Shown here: piece by piece, positions 1-10,309 of the stretch
Position numbering within the stretch: position 1 is the first letter of the stretch
How the letters are laid out: each line of letters starts with the position of its first letter
Assembly: GCA_014132615.1 (NCBI GenBank)
Contig: BMAH01000061.1
Span: 1 to 46,930 of the forward strand
DNA length: 46,930 nt
DNA from: Gammaproteobacteria bacterium
GTDB lineage: Bacteria; Pseudomonadota; Gammaproteobacteria; DSM-16500
Reading direction: 5' to 3'
Position numbers and translations under genes: made by a program
The notes under the pieces: model-generated
Database searches by the model: none
The model's input: only the letters and a program-made list of their open reading frames with translations
What the model was told of the DNA's origin: nothing

Positions 1-1
1 C

Positions 2-943
2 ATAGCAGGCGGCGTGGATACAAATAGTGATTTGCCGATTATGCTAAGACGAGCCTTAACAAAAAAATTATTAGCTTATAAAGAAGCAAAAAGTTTTAAA
101 GACCGTTTAAAAATTCTAGCTTCTCTGCGCCCTCATGATTTTAAACCGCAATACCCTGCTGTAGTTGAACCACGCACCCATTTGTCTATGGGTCAACATT
201 GTGAATTAATGGTAAAGGAATGGCAGATCCCTAGAGAAGCGCAGGATGCGTTAGCATTAAAAAGTCATCAGAATGGGGTTGCCGCTTATCAACAAGGTTT
301 TTACGATGATTTAGTGTTTGAATTTGCCGGTTTAAAACGTGATGGCACCTTGCGTGATGATACATCAATGGAAAAATTAGCTAAATTAAAACCTGTATTT
401 GACCGCTCTGATAAAGGGACGTTAACAGCAGGCAATAGCAGCCCATTGACTGATGGCGCAGCAGCAGTATTTCTTGCCACAGAAGAAAGTGCTAATAAAT
501 TAAATTTGCCGCTTTTAGCGCGCTGGGTAGATGCACAAGTAGCAGCGGTTGATTACGTACATGGAGAAGGTTTATTAATGGCACCTACTTATGCGGTAAG
601 TGAGCTATTAAAGCGTAACAATTTATCTTTGCAAGATTTCGATTTTTATGAAATTCATGAAGCATTTGCAGGACAAGTTTTATGTACGCTTAAAGCATGG
701 GAATCGGATGAATACTGCAGGCGATTTTTAAATCGTGAAGCTGCATTAGGTTCTATTGATATGAGCAAATTAAATGTAAAAGGTGGCAGTGTGGCATTAG
801 GTCATCCCTTTGCAGCGACAGGGGCAAGAATTGTTGGATCACTAGCAAAGATGCTGCATCAATATGGTAAAGGTCGAGGATTAATTTCCATTTGCACTGC
901 TGGCGGCATGGGCGTTGCTGCGATTATGGAAGCGGTTAAATAA
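2..943 (+). CDS. fadI: Acetyl-CoA acyltransferase (thiolase, FadI type), 5' end outside window
   Basis: This is the C-terminal part of a thiolase, which cleaves 3-ketoacyl-CoA with CoA to release acetyl-CoA in fatty-acid beta-oxidation. The reading frame is open from base 2 and the first visible residues, AGGVDTNSDLPI, already match the interior of the family, so the start and the nucleophilic cysteine lie to the left of the window. Visible family motifs are TAGNSSPLTDGAAAV, the catalytic-histidine motif HEAFAG, GGSVALGHPFAATGARI (second active-site histidine) and the C-terminal CTAGGMGVAAI with the acid/base cysteine. The spacing and wording are closer to FadI than to FadA. A FadJ/FadB partner would be expected upstream, but that cannot be seen here. 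The gene ends at a hairpin shared with the convergent downstream gene. Identity as a thiolase is secure; the FadI subtype is likely. Confidence 0.9.
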   Translation: MAGGVDTNSDLPIMLRRALTKKLLAYKEAKSFKDRLKILASLRPHDFKPQYPAVVEPRTHLSMGQHCELMVKEWQIPREAQDALALKSHQNGVAAYQQGFYDDLVFEFAGLKRDGTLRDDTSMEKLAKLKPVFDRSDKGTLTAGNSSPLTDGAAAVFLATEESANKLNLPLLARWVDAQVAAVDYVHGEGLLMAPTYAVSELLKRNNLSLQDFDFYEIHEAFAGQVLCTLKAWESDEYCRRFLNREAALGSIDMSKLNVKGGSVALGHPFAATGARIVGSLAKMLHQYGKGRGLISICTAGGMGVAAIMEAVK

Positions 944-951
944 TTTCACTA

Positions 952-986
952 TTAGTCCTTCGCTTAACTTAGGAGAGAAGGACTAA
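952..986. terminator. Hairpin between convergent genes
   Basis: A perfect 10-bp inverted repeat, TTAGTCCTTC (952-961) and GAAGGACTAA (977-986), encloses a 15-nt loop. It lies between the thiolase stop and the stop of the convergent orphan gene, so it could end transcripts from both sides. There is no long T tract on either strand, so terminator strength is uncertain. Confidence 0.5.
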
Positions 987-996
987 GATAAACTTA

Positions 997-2175
997 TCAA
1001 TTGAATCTATTTTCGTAATTTCTAATTATTTCTTCACTTTTAGATATTACTGCTTCACGCATTATAGGCTGAAAAAAACTTTGGGCATTGCATCTGATAT
1101 TTTTGTAATTGTTAAAAATATTACTTGTCATTGCATCAGGATTTTGCAAAATAAACGAAGAAATAAGTAAGAAAATTTCTGCAGGGAAGATATTATCTTT
1201 AACTAATTGTATGCCTTGAGAAAACCAAACCTGTGTTACTATTGGTAAAGACCAACATTGAAATAAATTGATTGCCGCTTCATAATTTACTTTTTTTTCA
1301 CGCATTATATAATGCAATTTGCTTGCTTGTTTAAGTAAATTTTCTCTGTTGATATGGGTTTTATCTACCAATGTCTCACGTAATTGCGGATAGTCACATC
1401 GCGATAACAATTGTAGAAGTGATGCATCTTCAAGAATTTCTTCTTTAAGTAGATTTTTATTGTTAAAGTAGTTACATAATTTATTGATACCTTCAGCGTC
1501 TATACAAGCTAAAATTGAATTGAGTACTTCTATATTTTTTTTGTTATACATATCAAGGAACGCTGTAAATGCTAAACGAGGTTTAAAAGAAGCATCTTTT
1601 TCTATTTTTATTAGCTCAATTATAGGCGCTATACTTTCAGTCTGCAGATATTCTTTAATCGCCATCTTTTTATAATTATATTTAGTTTCCCATGCATATT
1701 TGCCTTGATCAACGCATTCGTTGTTTATTTCATTCATTCTTAATACTTCAATAACTAACTTAGAATGGCCAGCTCTAGCAAGATTCGTAACGAGGATGCC
1801 ATAATAGGTTAATTTACATAGTGATTTAAATATTACTTCACAAGCAAGATGTAAATACCCGCCTGCCCCGTAACCCTCTATAAGCTCTTTATTATTAGGC
1901 CAAAAAACTTTAACTTTATCTAAACTCAGCCCGCCCTGTTTTAATATTTCATGTAATAGCTCAAATTTGTTATTTAGAAAATTAATGGCTTTTTCATTTC
2001 CCTCTTTTGCTAATAAATAAAAAGGTGTAGGGTGATTATTTTTGTAAAAGGCATAATTTTGGATAAACATATTATCTTCAATGAGGGGCATTAATGCTTC
2101 GGCATTTTCTTCTTTTGCTAAACGACAAATGGTTTGAAATAGAATTTCGATTTCTTTATCTGATCTACCTTGCAC
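997..2175 (-). CDS. Orphan helical protein, weakly ankyrin-like
   Basis: I do not recognise a named family. The 392-residue product is rich in alternating helical segments. One stretch, TPFYLLAKEGNEKAINFL (about residues 49-66), and another around residues 105-145 (YLHLACEV ... AGHSKLVIEVL) resemble degenerate ankyrin units (TPLxLAxxxGxxxxVxxLL). There is no signal peptide and no clear membrane segment. The start is GTG, supported by a good Shine-Dalgarno AAAGGAG six bases upstream. The gene stands alone between a hairpin on its 3' side and a large palindromic repeat on its 5' side, and is convergent with the thiolase gene. In Legionellales such single-copy, repeat-bearing orphan genes are often secreted effectors; that is an inference only. 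Coding status is likely. Confidence 0.65.
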   Translation of the reverse strand: MQGRSDKEIEILFQTICRLAKEENAEALMPLIEDNMFIQNYAFYKNNHPTPFYLLAKEGNEKAINFLNNKFELLHEILKQGGLSLDKVKVFWPNNKELIEGYGAGGYLHLACEVIFKSLCKLTYYGILVTNLARAGHSKLVIEVLRMNEINNECVDQGKYAWETKYNYKKMAIKEYLQTESIAPIIELIKIEKDASFKPRLAFTAFLDMYNKKNIEVLNSILACIDAEGINKLCNYFNNKNLLKEEILEDASLLQLLSRCDYPQLRETLVDKTHINRENLLKQASKLHYIMREKKVNYEAAINLFQCWSLPIVTQVWFSQGIQLVKDNIFPAEIFLLISSFILQNPDAMTSNIFNNYKNIRCNAQSFFQPIMREAVISKSEEIIRNYENRFN

Positions 2176-2261
2176 GATAAACTCCTTTGTCCTTGTTTTT
2201 AGGGGTGCAAGAATAGCATTGAGGAAATGATTTTTCTTCTTTTTTGTTTTATAACCTTGAT

Positions 2262-2385
2262 GGAGCCATTGTCATCCAGCTTTGTCATCCTGAGCGCGCA
2301 GCGAAGGATCTAATCAAAAGATTTAAAACAGATCCTTCGCTGCGCGCTCAGGATGGCAAACTCCGTTCAGGATGACAATGGCTCC
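2262..2385. repeat. Large double palindrome (dispersed intergenic repeat)
   Basis: Two nested perfect inverted repeats lie in the gap between argS and the orphan gene. The outer arms GGAGCCATTGTCATCC (2262-2277) and GGATGACAATGGCTCC (2370-2385) are 16 bp. The inner arms (2286-2311 and 2330-2355) are 26 bp and centre on GAGCGCGCAGCGAAGGATC. The 18-nt loop itself contains AATC-aaaa-GATT. RNA from either strand would fold into one very stable hairpin. Core sequences of the type GTCATCCTGAGCG...GCGAAGGATC recur as dispersed intergenic repeats in many bacterial genomes (from memory). It may also serve as the 3' end of the argS transcript. It contains no open reading frame. Confidence 0.85.
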
Positions 2386-2397
2386 GATCGTGGTCAC

Positions 2398-4155
2398 TTA
2401 CATTCTGTCTACGACTTTTAACCCTAAGATATTCATGCCTTGCTTTAACACTGTTGCTACTGTTTCTGCAAGTAATAAACGCGAATCTTGCGCAGGATCA
2501 CCTTCTACACGGCAATCGCGAAAGAAAGCATTGAATTTCTCAGCTAGATTAAACAAATATTCAGTTAAACGATGAGGGAATAAATCTTTTGCCATAACAT
2601 CAAGTGTTTCATCAAATTGATTTACTTGTAGCGCTAAAGCAATTTCACTTGGATGTTGCAAGTTGATAGTTACAGAGTTTTTCAATGTGGCTATATCAAC
2701 ACCTACTTTACGCTTAATACCATTTATACGAACATAGGAATACATTAAAAATGCAGCAGTATTACCTTCAAATTTCAACATTCTATCGTAACTAAACACA
2801 TAATCACTGCTTCTATTGTTAGATAAATCAGCGTATTTGATAGCATTGATACCTAAAACTTTTGCAGTTTCATTTAATTCAGCTTCACTCATATCCACTT
2901 GGCGTTCGATTAAAATATCTTTTGCTTTATTAATAGCGGCATGCAGAAGATCAACTAAACGTTCCGTTTCACTGGAACGAGTTTTGAATTTTTTTCCTTG
3001 TGCATCTAAGACTAGACCAAAGCCAATGTGGTTTACCGCAACCTTATCTGGATTTAAATATCCTGCTAGTTCAGCAGCTTTGAATACCATTTGAAAATGC
3101 ATACTTTGACCCGCATCTGTAATATAAATAATGCGGTTAGCTTTTTCTTCTTGCACACGGTGTCTAATTGCAGCCATATCAGTTGCAGCATAATTAAAAC
3201 CACCGTCTGACTTTTGCACAATGAGAGGTAAAATTTCCCCTTCTCTATTGGTAAAACCAGGCATCATTACACATTTTGCGCCATCTGAAATGGTGATTAA
3301 TTGCTTACTTTCTAAATCAGCAATAACATCAGCAAGCATTGGATTATAAAATGATTCGCCACGCTCTATGATATGTACGTCTAATAAATCGTAAACTTCT
3401 TGATAAGCTCTGCGTGAAATATCGCAGATAATTTCCCAAGCATGTAAGGAAGAAGCATCACCACTTTGAATAGCCACCACTTCTAACTGACTACGCTTTT
3501 TAAACGCAGCATCTTCGTCAAAACGTTTTTTGGCTTGTTTATACCAAGTAACAAGATGTGTTAAATCTGTTTGTTGTGTACCATTTAATATACCTGGTGC
3601 TTCTTCTTTTAGGTAAGCAATAAGCATGCCAAACGCCGTACCCCAATCACCCACGTGGTTTAAACGCAGTACGTCGTAGTCTAGGAATTCGAATAATCTA
3701 GCTAAGCAGTCACCTATGATGGTTGAACGTAAATGCCAAACTTGCATTTCTTTAGCTGTGTTGGGACTTGAGAAATCAATCACCACTTTCTCATGTTGGT
3801 GAGATTCTGTCATGCCTAATTTAGCAGAGTGCAATATAGTTTGCGTGCGATTTGCTAAATAATTTGTATCAATGCTTATATTAATAAAACCAGGGCCGGC
3901 AATTTCACACTTTTCTATAAAAGGCTGGCCGTCTTCAACCAAATTTAAATTTGAAACTATCGCTTCAGCTACCTCTCTTGGGTTTTTCTTCAGTATCTTA
4001 CTTAGCTTCATTGCGCTATTACATTGATAATGACCAAATTTTTCTTGTGTACTATGTGTAATTTCTACCAGCGCTGGTTGAATGCTAGTATCTGAAAATG
4101 CCTGCTGTATGGCACGAAGAAATGATTGCTGCAATTGATTGTGAATAGTGATCAT
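2398..4155 (-). CDS. argS: Arginyl-tRNA synthetase
   Basis: Class I aminoacyl-tRNA synthetase that charges tRNA-Arg with arginine using ATP, in the cytoplasm. The 585-residue length is normal. The N-terminal Add-1 domain (about 1-110) is followed by the catalytic core with SSPNTAKEM ... LRSTIIGD (about 129-149), NHVGDWGTAFGMLIAYL, and GKKFKTRSSE, the ArgRS equivalent of KMSKS. The C-terminal DALR anticodon-binding domain shows FEGNTAAFLMYSYVR and ends with LGLKVVDRM. The HIGH motif, normally HVGH in MHVGHLRST, here reads Q138-V139-W140-H141; the first histidine and the glycine are both replaced. The DNA at 3733-3744 reads this unambiguously. No second argS is visible in the window. The gene is otherwise intact, with no frameshift. 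Confidence 0.96.
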   Translation of the reverse strand: MITIHNQLQQSFLRAIQQAFSDTSIQPALVEITHSTQEKFGHYQCNSAMKLSKILKKNPREVAEAIVSNLNLVEDGQPFIEKCEIAGPGFINISIDTNYLANRTQTILHSAKLGMTESHQHEKVVIDFSSPNTAKEMQVWHLRSTIIGDCLARLFEFLDYDVLRLNHVGDWGTAFGMLIAYLKEEAPGILNGTQQTDLTHLVTWYKQAKKRFDEDAAFKKRSQLEVVAIQSGDASSLHAWEIICDISRRAYQEVYDLLDVHIIERGESFYNPMLADVIADLESKQLITISDGAKCVMMPGFTNREGEILPLIVQKSDGGFNYAATDMAAIRHRVQEEKANRIIYITDAGQSMHFQMVFKAAELAGYLNPDKVAVNHIGFGLVLDAQGKKFKTRSSETERLVDLLHAAINKAKDILIERQVDMSEAELNETAKVLGINAIKYADLSNNRSSDYVFSYDRMLKFEGNTAAFLMYSYVRINGIKRKVGVDIATLKNSVTINLQHPSEIALALQVNQFDETLDVMAKDLFPHRLTEYLFNLAEKFNAFFRDCRVEGDPAQDSRLLLAETVATVLKQGMNILGLKVVDRM

Positions 4156-4189
4156 GTAGTTAGCTTAAAAGTTATATGAAAATATTATT

Positions 4190-5125
4190 TTAACAGTTAT
4201 TGAAGCGCTGACTAGGTGTTTGTACTAAACAGCTAATATCATTTACATTAACTCTCGTGCGCTCAATAAATTCTTTCACTTCTTGAGGCAAATTTTCTGC
4301 TTGCCTATCATCAGACGTGTGTTGCACAAAAGACTTTGCCGCCAAGAACATTAAAGAAGGACTCGAAATTAATCCCTGATATTTTTGTTGTTTCTTACTT
4401 ATAGATTTAATTAAATTAACCATATCTTGGTTGTGGCTATACTTTAAGAGCAGATTATTTCTTTTTAGACAGTGAGCTATTACTGGGTCATCAAAGCTTA
4501 GCCCTATAATTGATAAGTATCTGACTGCTTTTAAAATATCTTCCTTTTCAGGCCATGCTTTAGTTTGTGACAAGTCTATAAAAAATTTGTCTAACTGAAT
4601 TCCTGAGCCAATTACATCCAAAATTGCCTTTAATCCTTTATTTGTTAAAAGGTTACAACTTAAATCTAATACAAATACATTAGGAAAATACACCCCATTT
4701 TCTAATGTATTTGCTAATTCTAATGCTGCTTGCAATTGCAAATTACATAATCTTAAAACTAGTTTTATTTGCGGACATGTTGGATTATTTGTTAACTTCA
4801 GCAATTCAAGCAAATCCTTTTCTGTCAGGTCTACACGAGACAAATCTAAAGTTAATGAAATTAAATAATTAGGTTTGGTATTAAAGCTGCTAACAAATAA
4901 TTGTATGTTAGGCAAGCCTGTACCTTTTAAATTTATTGTTATAGATTTAGGGCAATTCTCATTTTGCAATGCTTCAACTAATTTATCTTGGTATTCTAAA
5001 TCAACTACAATTTTGTCAGCAACGCGTTCAAGGTCTAATACAAAGGGCTGATTAATATCAATCTTACGAGCATTTACATCATCTATGAACGATATTAAAT
5101 TTTCTAATTTACCTCTCGCTTGCAT
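4190..5125 (-). CDS. Leucine-rich-repeat protein, unknown function
   Basis: A 311-residue protein with leucine-rich repeats of the ribonuclease-inhibitor type. Typical units are LTLDLSRVDLTEKDLLELLKL and VLDLSCNLLTNKGLKAIL, in the middle third. There is no signal peptide or membrane segment. I place the start at the ATG at 5125, which has GGAG six bases upstream. A GTG 33 bases further upstream would extend the frame but lies inside the rpsA terminator stem, so it is unlikely. The gene directly follows rpsA, where many gammaproteobacteria keep ihfB, and precedes argS by 34 bases. LRR proteins in intracellular bacteria commonly bind host proteins; effector status here is inference. No catalytic domain is visible. 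Confidence 0.7.
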   Translation of the reverse strand: MQARGKLENLISFIDDVNARKIDINQPFVLDLERVADKIVVDLEYQDKLVEALQNENCPKSITINLKGTGLPNIQLFVSSFNTKPNYLISLTLDLSRVDLTEKDLLELLKLTNNPTCPQIKLVLRLCNLQLQAALELANTLENGVYFPNVFVLDLSCNLLTNKGLKAILDVIGSGIQLDKFFIDLSQTKAWPEKEDILKAVRYLSIIGLSFDDPVIAHCLKRNNLLLKYSHNQDMVNLIKSISKKQQKYQGLISSPSLMFLAAKSFVQHTSDDRQAENLPQEVKEFIERTRVNVNDISCLVQTPSQRFNNC

Positions 5126-5146
5126 GTTCTTCTCCAATAACCAAAT

Positions 5147-5175
5147 AAAAAAGGCCACCTACAGTGGCCTTTTTT
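5147..5175 (-). terminator. Intrinsic terminator of the gyrA-cmk-rpsA unit
   Basis: A perfect 12-bp inverted repeat, AAAAAAGGCCAC (5147-5158) and GTGGCCTTTTTT (5164-5175), has a 5-nt loop. Read leftward, the GC-rich stem is followed by a T run, just after the rpsA stop at 5188. This is a textbook Rho-independent terminator and, being symmetrical, can work in both directions. Confidence 0.9.
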
Positions 5176-5187
5176 GTTGTCAAACAC

Positions 5188-6936
5188 TTACTTCTCTTCA
5201 CTCTCTTCACTACCATTGATGTGATCTTTAAACAAATCACCTAAGGTAGTCTTCAAGCCTGAATCAGCTGCTTTTTTCTTCTTACCCGTGCCTGTTGTTG
5301 CTGCGGCTGCTTTGGTAGAGGATTTAGCTGCTTTCTTAGCAGGTGCTTTACCTTCTTTGGCTTTGATAGACAAAGTAATAGCATGGACTTTTCTATCAGT
5401 TCCCATGACTTTCGCTTCAACGCTATCACCTACTTGGAACTTGGTGCGCGCATCTTCTACTTTATCTGCCGCCATTTCAGTAGCACGTAATACGCCACGA
5501 ATGCCTTCAGCTAATTCAACGATAGCTTGTTTTTGATCTACTTCAACGATGGTACCTGTTACTACTGTACCTTTCTCATTTTCAATGAGGTAGTTTGCTA
5601 GTGGATCTTCATTTAATTGTTTTAAGCCTAATGCAATGCGTTCACGCTCCACATCGATTGCAAGAATAACAGCTTCAAGTTCGTCACCTTTTTGGTATTT
5701 ACGTAAAGTATCTTGTGCTTCTGTTTCACTCCAAGCGATGTCAGAGAGATAAATTAAGCCGTCAATACCGCCTTCCAATTCAAGGAAGATACCAAAGTCA
5801 GTGATAGATTTAATCTTACCTTTAACATGCTCACCTTTTTCATGATTTTCAGCAAACGCTGCCCATGGATTTGGTGTGCATTGCTTAATACCTAATGAAA
5901 TACGACGACGGTCTGCATCAACGTCTAACACCATCACTTCCACTTCTTGACCTAAGTGAATTACTTTATTTGGGTTAACGTTTTTGTTAGTCCAATCCAT
6001 CTCTGAAACGTGAACTAACCCTTCAATGCCTTCTTCGATTTCAACAAAGCAGCCGTAATCAGTAATGTTAGTCACGCGGCCACTGATTTTAGATCCAACT
6101 GGATAACGTTGGCTGATATCTAACCATGGATCACCGCCTAATTGTTTTAAGCCTAATGAAACACGGACATTGTCTCTGTCAATTTTGAGTACTTTAACTT
6201 TAATTTCATCACCAATATTTAAAATTTCGCTTGGATGTTTGATACGTTTCCAAGACATGTCAGTGATGTGGAGTAAACCGTCAACGCCGCCTAAATCAAT
6301 GAATGCGCCGTAATCGGTTAAGTTCTTCACTATACCTTTTACTTCGTTACCTTCATTAATATTTTCAAGAACAGCAGCGCGTTCAACATTGCTTTCTGCT
6401 TCCAATACTGCACGGCGAGAAACAACGATATTATTACGCTTAGGATCGACTTTAATAACTTTGAATTCAAATTCTTTACCTTCAAAGCTTTCTGGATCAC
6501 GGATAGGTTTAACATCAACTAAGGAACCAGGTAAGAAGGCGCGTACTTTGCTGATTTCAACAGTGAAACCACCTTTAACACGACCAACAATAACACCACG
6601 AATGGTTTCTTTGGATTCGAAAGCGCGTTCTAAGTGAGACCAAGATTCAAGACGTTTTGCACGTTCACGAGAAAGACGAGTGCTACCAAAACCGTCTTCT
6701 AATACTTCAAGCGCAACTTTGACTTCATCCCCAATATGGATTTCTAGCTTGCCGCCTTCATCGTAGAATTGATCAATGGAAATATAGGATTCAGATTTTA
6801 GACCTGCATCAACAACCACGTATTTATCTTCAATTCTTTCTACGGTTGCTGGGATAATGGCGCCGGGTAACATGGGGGTATCGGTTAAACTTTGTTCGAA
6901 TAACTGTGCAAAAGACTCAGCTGTATTTTTACTCAC
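5188..6936 (-). CDS. rpsA: 30S ribosomal protein S1
   Basis: S1 binds mRNA leaders and helps the 30S subunit recruit structured or weakly SD-led messages. The 582-residue protein has six S1 (OB-fold) domains in order, recognisable by repeats such as [60 protein letters not shown] and [30 protein letters not shown] (described by their GxVxxITDxGxFVE...GL cores). It is about 25 residues longer than the E. coli protein because of a Lys/Ala-rich C-terminal tail (about 525-565) ending in [17 protein letters not shown]. It lies 42 bases downstream of cmk, a common arrangement, and closes a gyrA-cmk-rpsA unit at a strong terminator. Confidence 0.97.
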   Translation of the reverse strand: MSKNTAESFAQLFEQSLTDTPMLPGAIIPATVERIEDKYVVVDAGLKSESYISIDQFYDEGGKLEIHIGDEVKVALEVLEDGFGSTRLSRERAKRLESWSHLERAFESKETIRGVIVGRVKGGFTVEISKVRAFLPGSLVDVKPIRDPESFEGKEFEFKVIKVDPKRNNIVVSRRAVLEAESNVERAAVLENINEGNEVKGIVKNLTDYGAFIDLGGVDGLLHITDMSWKRIKHPSEILNIGDEIKVKVLKIDRDNVRVSLGLKQLGGDPWLDISQRYPVGSKISGRVTNITDYGCFVEIEEGIEGLVHVSEMDWTNKNVNPNKVIHLGQEVEVMVLDVDADRRRISLGIKQCTPNPWAAFAENHEKGEHVKGKIKSITDFGIFLELEGGIDGLIYLSDIAWSETEAQDTLRKYQKGDELEAVILAIDVERERIALGLKQLNEDPLANYLIENEKGTVVTGTIVEVDQKQAIVELAEGIRGVLRATEMAADKVEDARTKFQVGDSVEAKVMGTDRKVHAITLSIKAKEGKAPAKKAAKSSTKAAAATTGTGKKKKAADSGLKTTLGDLFKDHINGSEESEEK

Positions 6937-6978
6937 TAGAACCTCAACTACAAAAACAACGGTTAATGTTATTAGTAC

Positions 6979-7719
6979 TTACTCTGCTACCCCCACTTCA
7001 GCGAACTCAAGAGTCACGGGGTATGAGATAGCAGGAAAGGCCTTTTTTCCTTTGATCTCGGAAACAATTCGTTCGACAACCTGCTCTATTGAAAGAAAAT
7101 CAGTGTCAATGCGTACGGCATCCTGAGCGGGCTTTAAGGGGGCAACAGTGCGTTCTTGATCGCGTCTGTCACGCTCTTTTAGCTCTTTTATAAGGTCGCT
7201 TAGGTTAACATTTATCCCTTGATCCTTCAACTGGTTAAAACGTCTTCTAGCGCGCTCTTCAGAGCTTGCTGTTAAGAAAATCTTAAGCTCTGCATCCGGG
7301 AAAACGACTGTGCCCATATCTCTACCATCGGCAACTAAGCCAGGTAACTCCCTAAAAGCGCGTTGTCGGCTCAATAAAGCGGCACGAACAGCAGGTAATG
7401 CAGCGATAATAGAAGCGGCATTACCTATTTTTTCAGTGCGTATGGTTTCAGTTACATCTTCACCCTCGAGGATAATTCGAGGGAAGGCATTTTCTTGCGC
7501 GATAAATTGCACATCTAAATGCTCGGCTAACACTTCTAACGCCTTTTCATTATCAAAAGCAACGCTATGTTTTTGTGCTGCCAGTGCTAATACACGGTAA
7601 AGTGCGCCGCTATCTAAGAATTTCCAGCCCATACGGGTAGCAAGTATTTGGCTAATAGTTCCTTTGCCAGTGCCACTTGCGCCATCAATGGTTATTACTG
7701 GTTCCTTTTGATGGTTCAT
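6979..7719 (-). CDS. cmk: Cytidylate kinase
   Basis: Phosphorylates CMP and dCMP with ATP to give the diphosphates used in nucleotide recycling. The P-loop GASGTGKGT occupies residues 13-21. The (d)CMP-binding region includes LDSGALYR and [15 protein letters not shown], and the lid contains EERARRRF and [21 protein letters not shown]. The length, 246 residues, is a little more than E. coli Cmk because of a C-terminal tail. Its ATG overlaps the gyrA stop in an ATGA arrangement, which implies translational coupling to gyrA. rpsA follows. Confidence 0.96.
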   Translation of the reverse strand: MNHQKEPVITIDGASGTGKGTISQILATRMGWKFLDSGALYRVLALAAQKHSVAFDNEKALEVLAEHLDVQFIAQENAFPRIILEGEDVTETIRTEKIGNAASIIAALPAVRAALLSRQRAFRELPGLVADGRDMGTVVFPDAELKIFLTASSEERARRRFNQLKDQGINVNLSDLIKELKERDRRDQERTVAPLKPAQDAVRIDTDFLSIEQVVERIVSEIKGKKAFPAISYPVTLEFAEVGVAE

Positions 7720-10274
7720 TCCTGCCCTTCTCCCTTTTCTACGTTAATTTGGCTAGCAACACGCTCAAGGCTGACCAGAGATTCACCCTCGCCTAATTGA
7801 ATTAAGCGAACACCTTGTGTGTTACGTCCAATTAAAGATATTTCTCCTACGGGAACGCGTACTAATGTTCCTTTATTACTAATTAGCATGACTTCATCAT
7901 CTGGATTGACTTGCAATGCACCAACGACGCAACCATTACGTTCATTGACTTGGATAGAGATAACACCTTGACCACCTCTACCGCTTAATCGGTATTCATC
8001 CAGCGCGGTGCGTTTACCATAACCATTTTCAGTCGCTGTTAAAATATCGCCTTCGCGAGACACAATGAGAGAAACAACGCGTTGACCGTCTTGGAGTTTT
8101 ACGCCTCTTACGCCTATTGCCTGACGCCCCATGCATCTTACTTTGGCTTCAGGGAAACGGACGACTTTACCGGCATCGGTAAAGAGCATAATGTCATGCT
8201 GACCATCAGTAATATCTGCTTGAACAAGGTAATCGCCTTCATTTAAGGCAATAGCAATAATGCCTGATGAACGTGGACGAGAGAAATCAACCAATGAGAC
8301 TTTTTTCACCAAGCCTAAAGAAGTCGCCATTACCACGTATTGATTTTCTAAATATTCACGCACGGGTAAGAAGGCATTCACTTTTTCACCTTCCGCCAAT
8401 GGCAAAATATTGATAATCGGCTTTCCGCGCGCAGCGCGGTTAGCTTGAGGTAATTGATAGACTTTGAGCCAATAAACTTTACCGTGGTTAGTAAAACAGA
8501 GAACGGTATCGTGGGTACGGGCAGCAATGAGATATTCAACAAAGTCCTCTTCTTTCATAGTGGTAGCAGACTTTCCGCGGCCGCCTCTATGTTGAGCTTG
8601 GTAAATATCTAAAGGTTGAGTTTTGACATAACCCTCGTGAGACAAGGTCACTACAACTTCCTCATCAGGGATTAAGTCTTCGATTAATACTTCCCCTTCC
8701 TCAGTGGCCGTAATTTCAGTGCGTCTTTCATCACCGAATTGCGCTTTTACATCGTTTAATTCATCCCTAATCACGGCCATTAACCGTAAAGGGTTCTGTA
8801 ATATCTCATTTAACGCATTAATAACAAGCTGCAACTCTTTGTGTTCACTAACAATTTTGTCTTGCTCTAAGCCGGTTAAACGATGCAAACGCATGTCTAA
8901 AATAGCTTGGGCTTGTTCTGGAGAAAGCTTATAACCTTGATCAGTTAAGCCGTATTCATCTGTGATGTGTGTAACAGCATCTTTCTCACCAGCGCGCGTC
9001 AAAATATCGATAGCATGAGAAGCTTGCCATGCATTTTCCATTAATCCAGCTTTTGCCTCAGCTGAATCTTTAGCTTTTTTGATAAGTGCTATCATAGGAT
9101 CGATATTGGCTAATGCTACAGCCAACCCTTCTAAGATATGCACTCTATCGCGGGCTTTATGGAGATCAAAAATTGTTCTTCTGGTGACGATTTCTCGTCT
9201 ATGGCGTAAGAAGAATTCAATTAATTGCTTTAGGTTTAATATTTTAGGCTGGCCGTCAGCGAGCGCCACCATGTTAATGCCAAACACACTTTGTAATTGG
9301 GTTTGTACAAAGAGATTATTTGAAATAACTTCCGCATTTTCCCCCCTGCGCAATTCGATAACAACTCGCATACCTTGTTTATCTGATTCATCGCGCAAGG
9401 CAGTAATGCCTTCAATTTTTTTCTCTTTTACTAATTCAGCAATACGCTCTACCAATCTTGCTTTATTTACTTGATAGGGTAGCTCAGTCACGATAATACG
9501 TTCTTTACCGGTTTTTTCATCGGACTCAATATGCGTACGCGCACGAACAACAATGCGGCCGCGACCAGTATGATAAGCTTCAAATATACCGTTTTTACCT
9601 TGAATAATACCGGCTGTAGGAAAATCTGGGCCTGGTACATACTCCATTAACTCGACAATTGATAACTCCGGTTTATCGATCAATGCAATGCAAGCGTTGA
9701 TAATTTCCGTGAGATTATGTGGAGGAATATTGGTTGCCATCCCTACCGCAATACCTGATGAACCATTCACTAATAAATTAGGAATACGTGTAGGTAAAAC
9801 AACAGGTGCGGTTTCTGTTTCATCGTAATTAGGGACAAAATCAACCGTATCTTTTTCAATATCGGCTAATAAAGCATGAGCAAAACGGGACATTCTAATT
9901 TCGGTATAACGCATAGCAGCAGCAGAATCACCGTCTATAGAACCGAAATTACCTTGACCATCAACTAGCATGTAGCGCAACGAAAAAGGCTGGGCCATAC
10001 GAACAATCGTATCGTACACCGCTGTATCACCATGAGGGTGATATTTACCGATGACATCACCGACTATACGCGCTGACTTTTTATACGCTTTATTCCAGTC
10101 ATTTCCTAACTCATGCATAGCATATAAAACACGCCGGTGCACAGGTTTTAAACCATCTCTAACATCAGGTAGGGCGCGGCCTACAATGACGCTCATAGCA
10201 TAATCGAGATAGGACTTTTTTAGCTCAGTTTCTACACTGACTTTCTGAATTTCTTTAGCGATTGAGTTATCCAT
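7716..10274 (-). CDS. gyrA: DNA gyrase subunit A
   Basis: The breakage-reunion subunit of gyrase, which with GyrB introduces negative supercoils. The 852-residue protein has the winged-helix/tower region followed by the beta-pinwheel C-terminal domain. The catalytic tyrosine is Tyr123 in [11 protein letters not shown]. The quinolone-resistance region reads [13 protein letters not shown], giving Thr84 and Asp88 where E. coli has Ser83 and Asp87; Thr here is a normal wild-type residue in several genera, so it is not evidence of resistance. The GyrA box that allows DNA wrapping is present as QHRGGRG. The protein starts [15 protein letters not shown]. The ATGA overlap couples it to cmk. Confidence 0.98.
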   Translation of the reverse strand: MDNSIAKEIQKVSVETELKKSYLDYAMSVIVGRALPDVRDGLKPVHRRVLYAMHELGNDWNKAYKKSARIVGDVIGKYHPHGDTAVYDTIVRMAQPFSLRYMLVDGQGNFGSIDGDSAAAMRYTEIRMSRFAHALLADIEKDTVDFVPNYDETETAPVVLPTRIPNLLVNGSSGIAVGMATNIPPHNLTEIINACIALIDKPELSIVELMEYVPGPDFPTAGIIQGKNGIFEAYHTGRGRIVVRARTHIESDEKTGKERIIVTELPYQVNKARLVERIAELVKEKKIEGITALRDESDKQGMRVVIELRRGENAEVISNNLFVQTQLQSVFGINMVALADGQPKILNLKQLIEFFLRHRREIVTRRTIFDLHKARDRVHILEGLAVALANIDPMIALIKKAKDSAEAKAGLMENAWQASHAIDILTRAGEKDAVTHITDEYGLTDQGYKLSPEQAQAILDMRLHRLTGLEQDKIVSEHKELQLVINALNEILQNPLRLMAVIRDELNDVKAQFGDERRTEITATEEGEVLIEDLIPDEEVVVTLSHEGYVKTQPLDIYQAQHRGGRGKSATTMKEEDFVEYLIAARTHDTVLCFTNHGKVYWLKVYQLPQANRAARGKPIINILPLAEGEKVNAFLPVREYLENQYVVMATSLGLVKKVSLVDFSRPRSSGIIAIALNEGDYLVQADITDGQHDIMLFTDAGKVVRFPEAKVRCMGRQAIGVRGVKLQDGQRVVSLIVSREGDILTATENGYGKRTALDEYRLSGRGGQGVISIQVNERNGCVVGALQVNPDDEVMLISNKGTLVRVPVGEISLIGRNTQGVRLIQLGEGESLVSLERVASQINVEKGEGQE

Positions 10275-10309
10275 AGGGGCTGCTATTTTCAGTGAATTTT
10301 AACCGCAGA

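Noticed and set aside
5126-5158. GTG start 33 bases upstream for the LRR gene
   Set aside because: It lies in the rpsA terminator stem and has no ribosome-binding site; the ATG at 5125 has GGAG at the right distance.
5288-5536. Open frames opposite rpsA, gyrA, cmk and mfd
   Set aside because: They are antisense shadows of well-supported genes, with no ribosome-binding sites or recognisable product.
9964-10035. Quinolone-resistance mutation in gyrA (Thr84 in place of Ser83)
   Set aside because: Thr is wild type at this position in several genera and Asp88 is unchanged.
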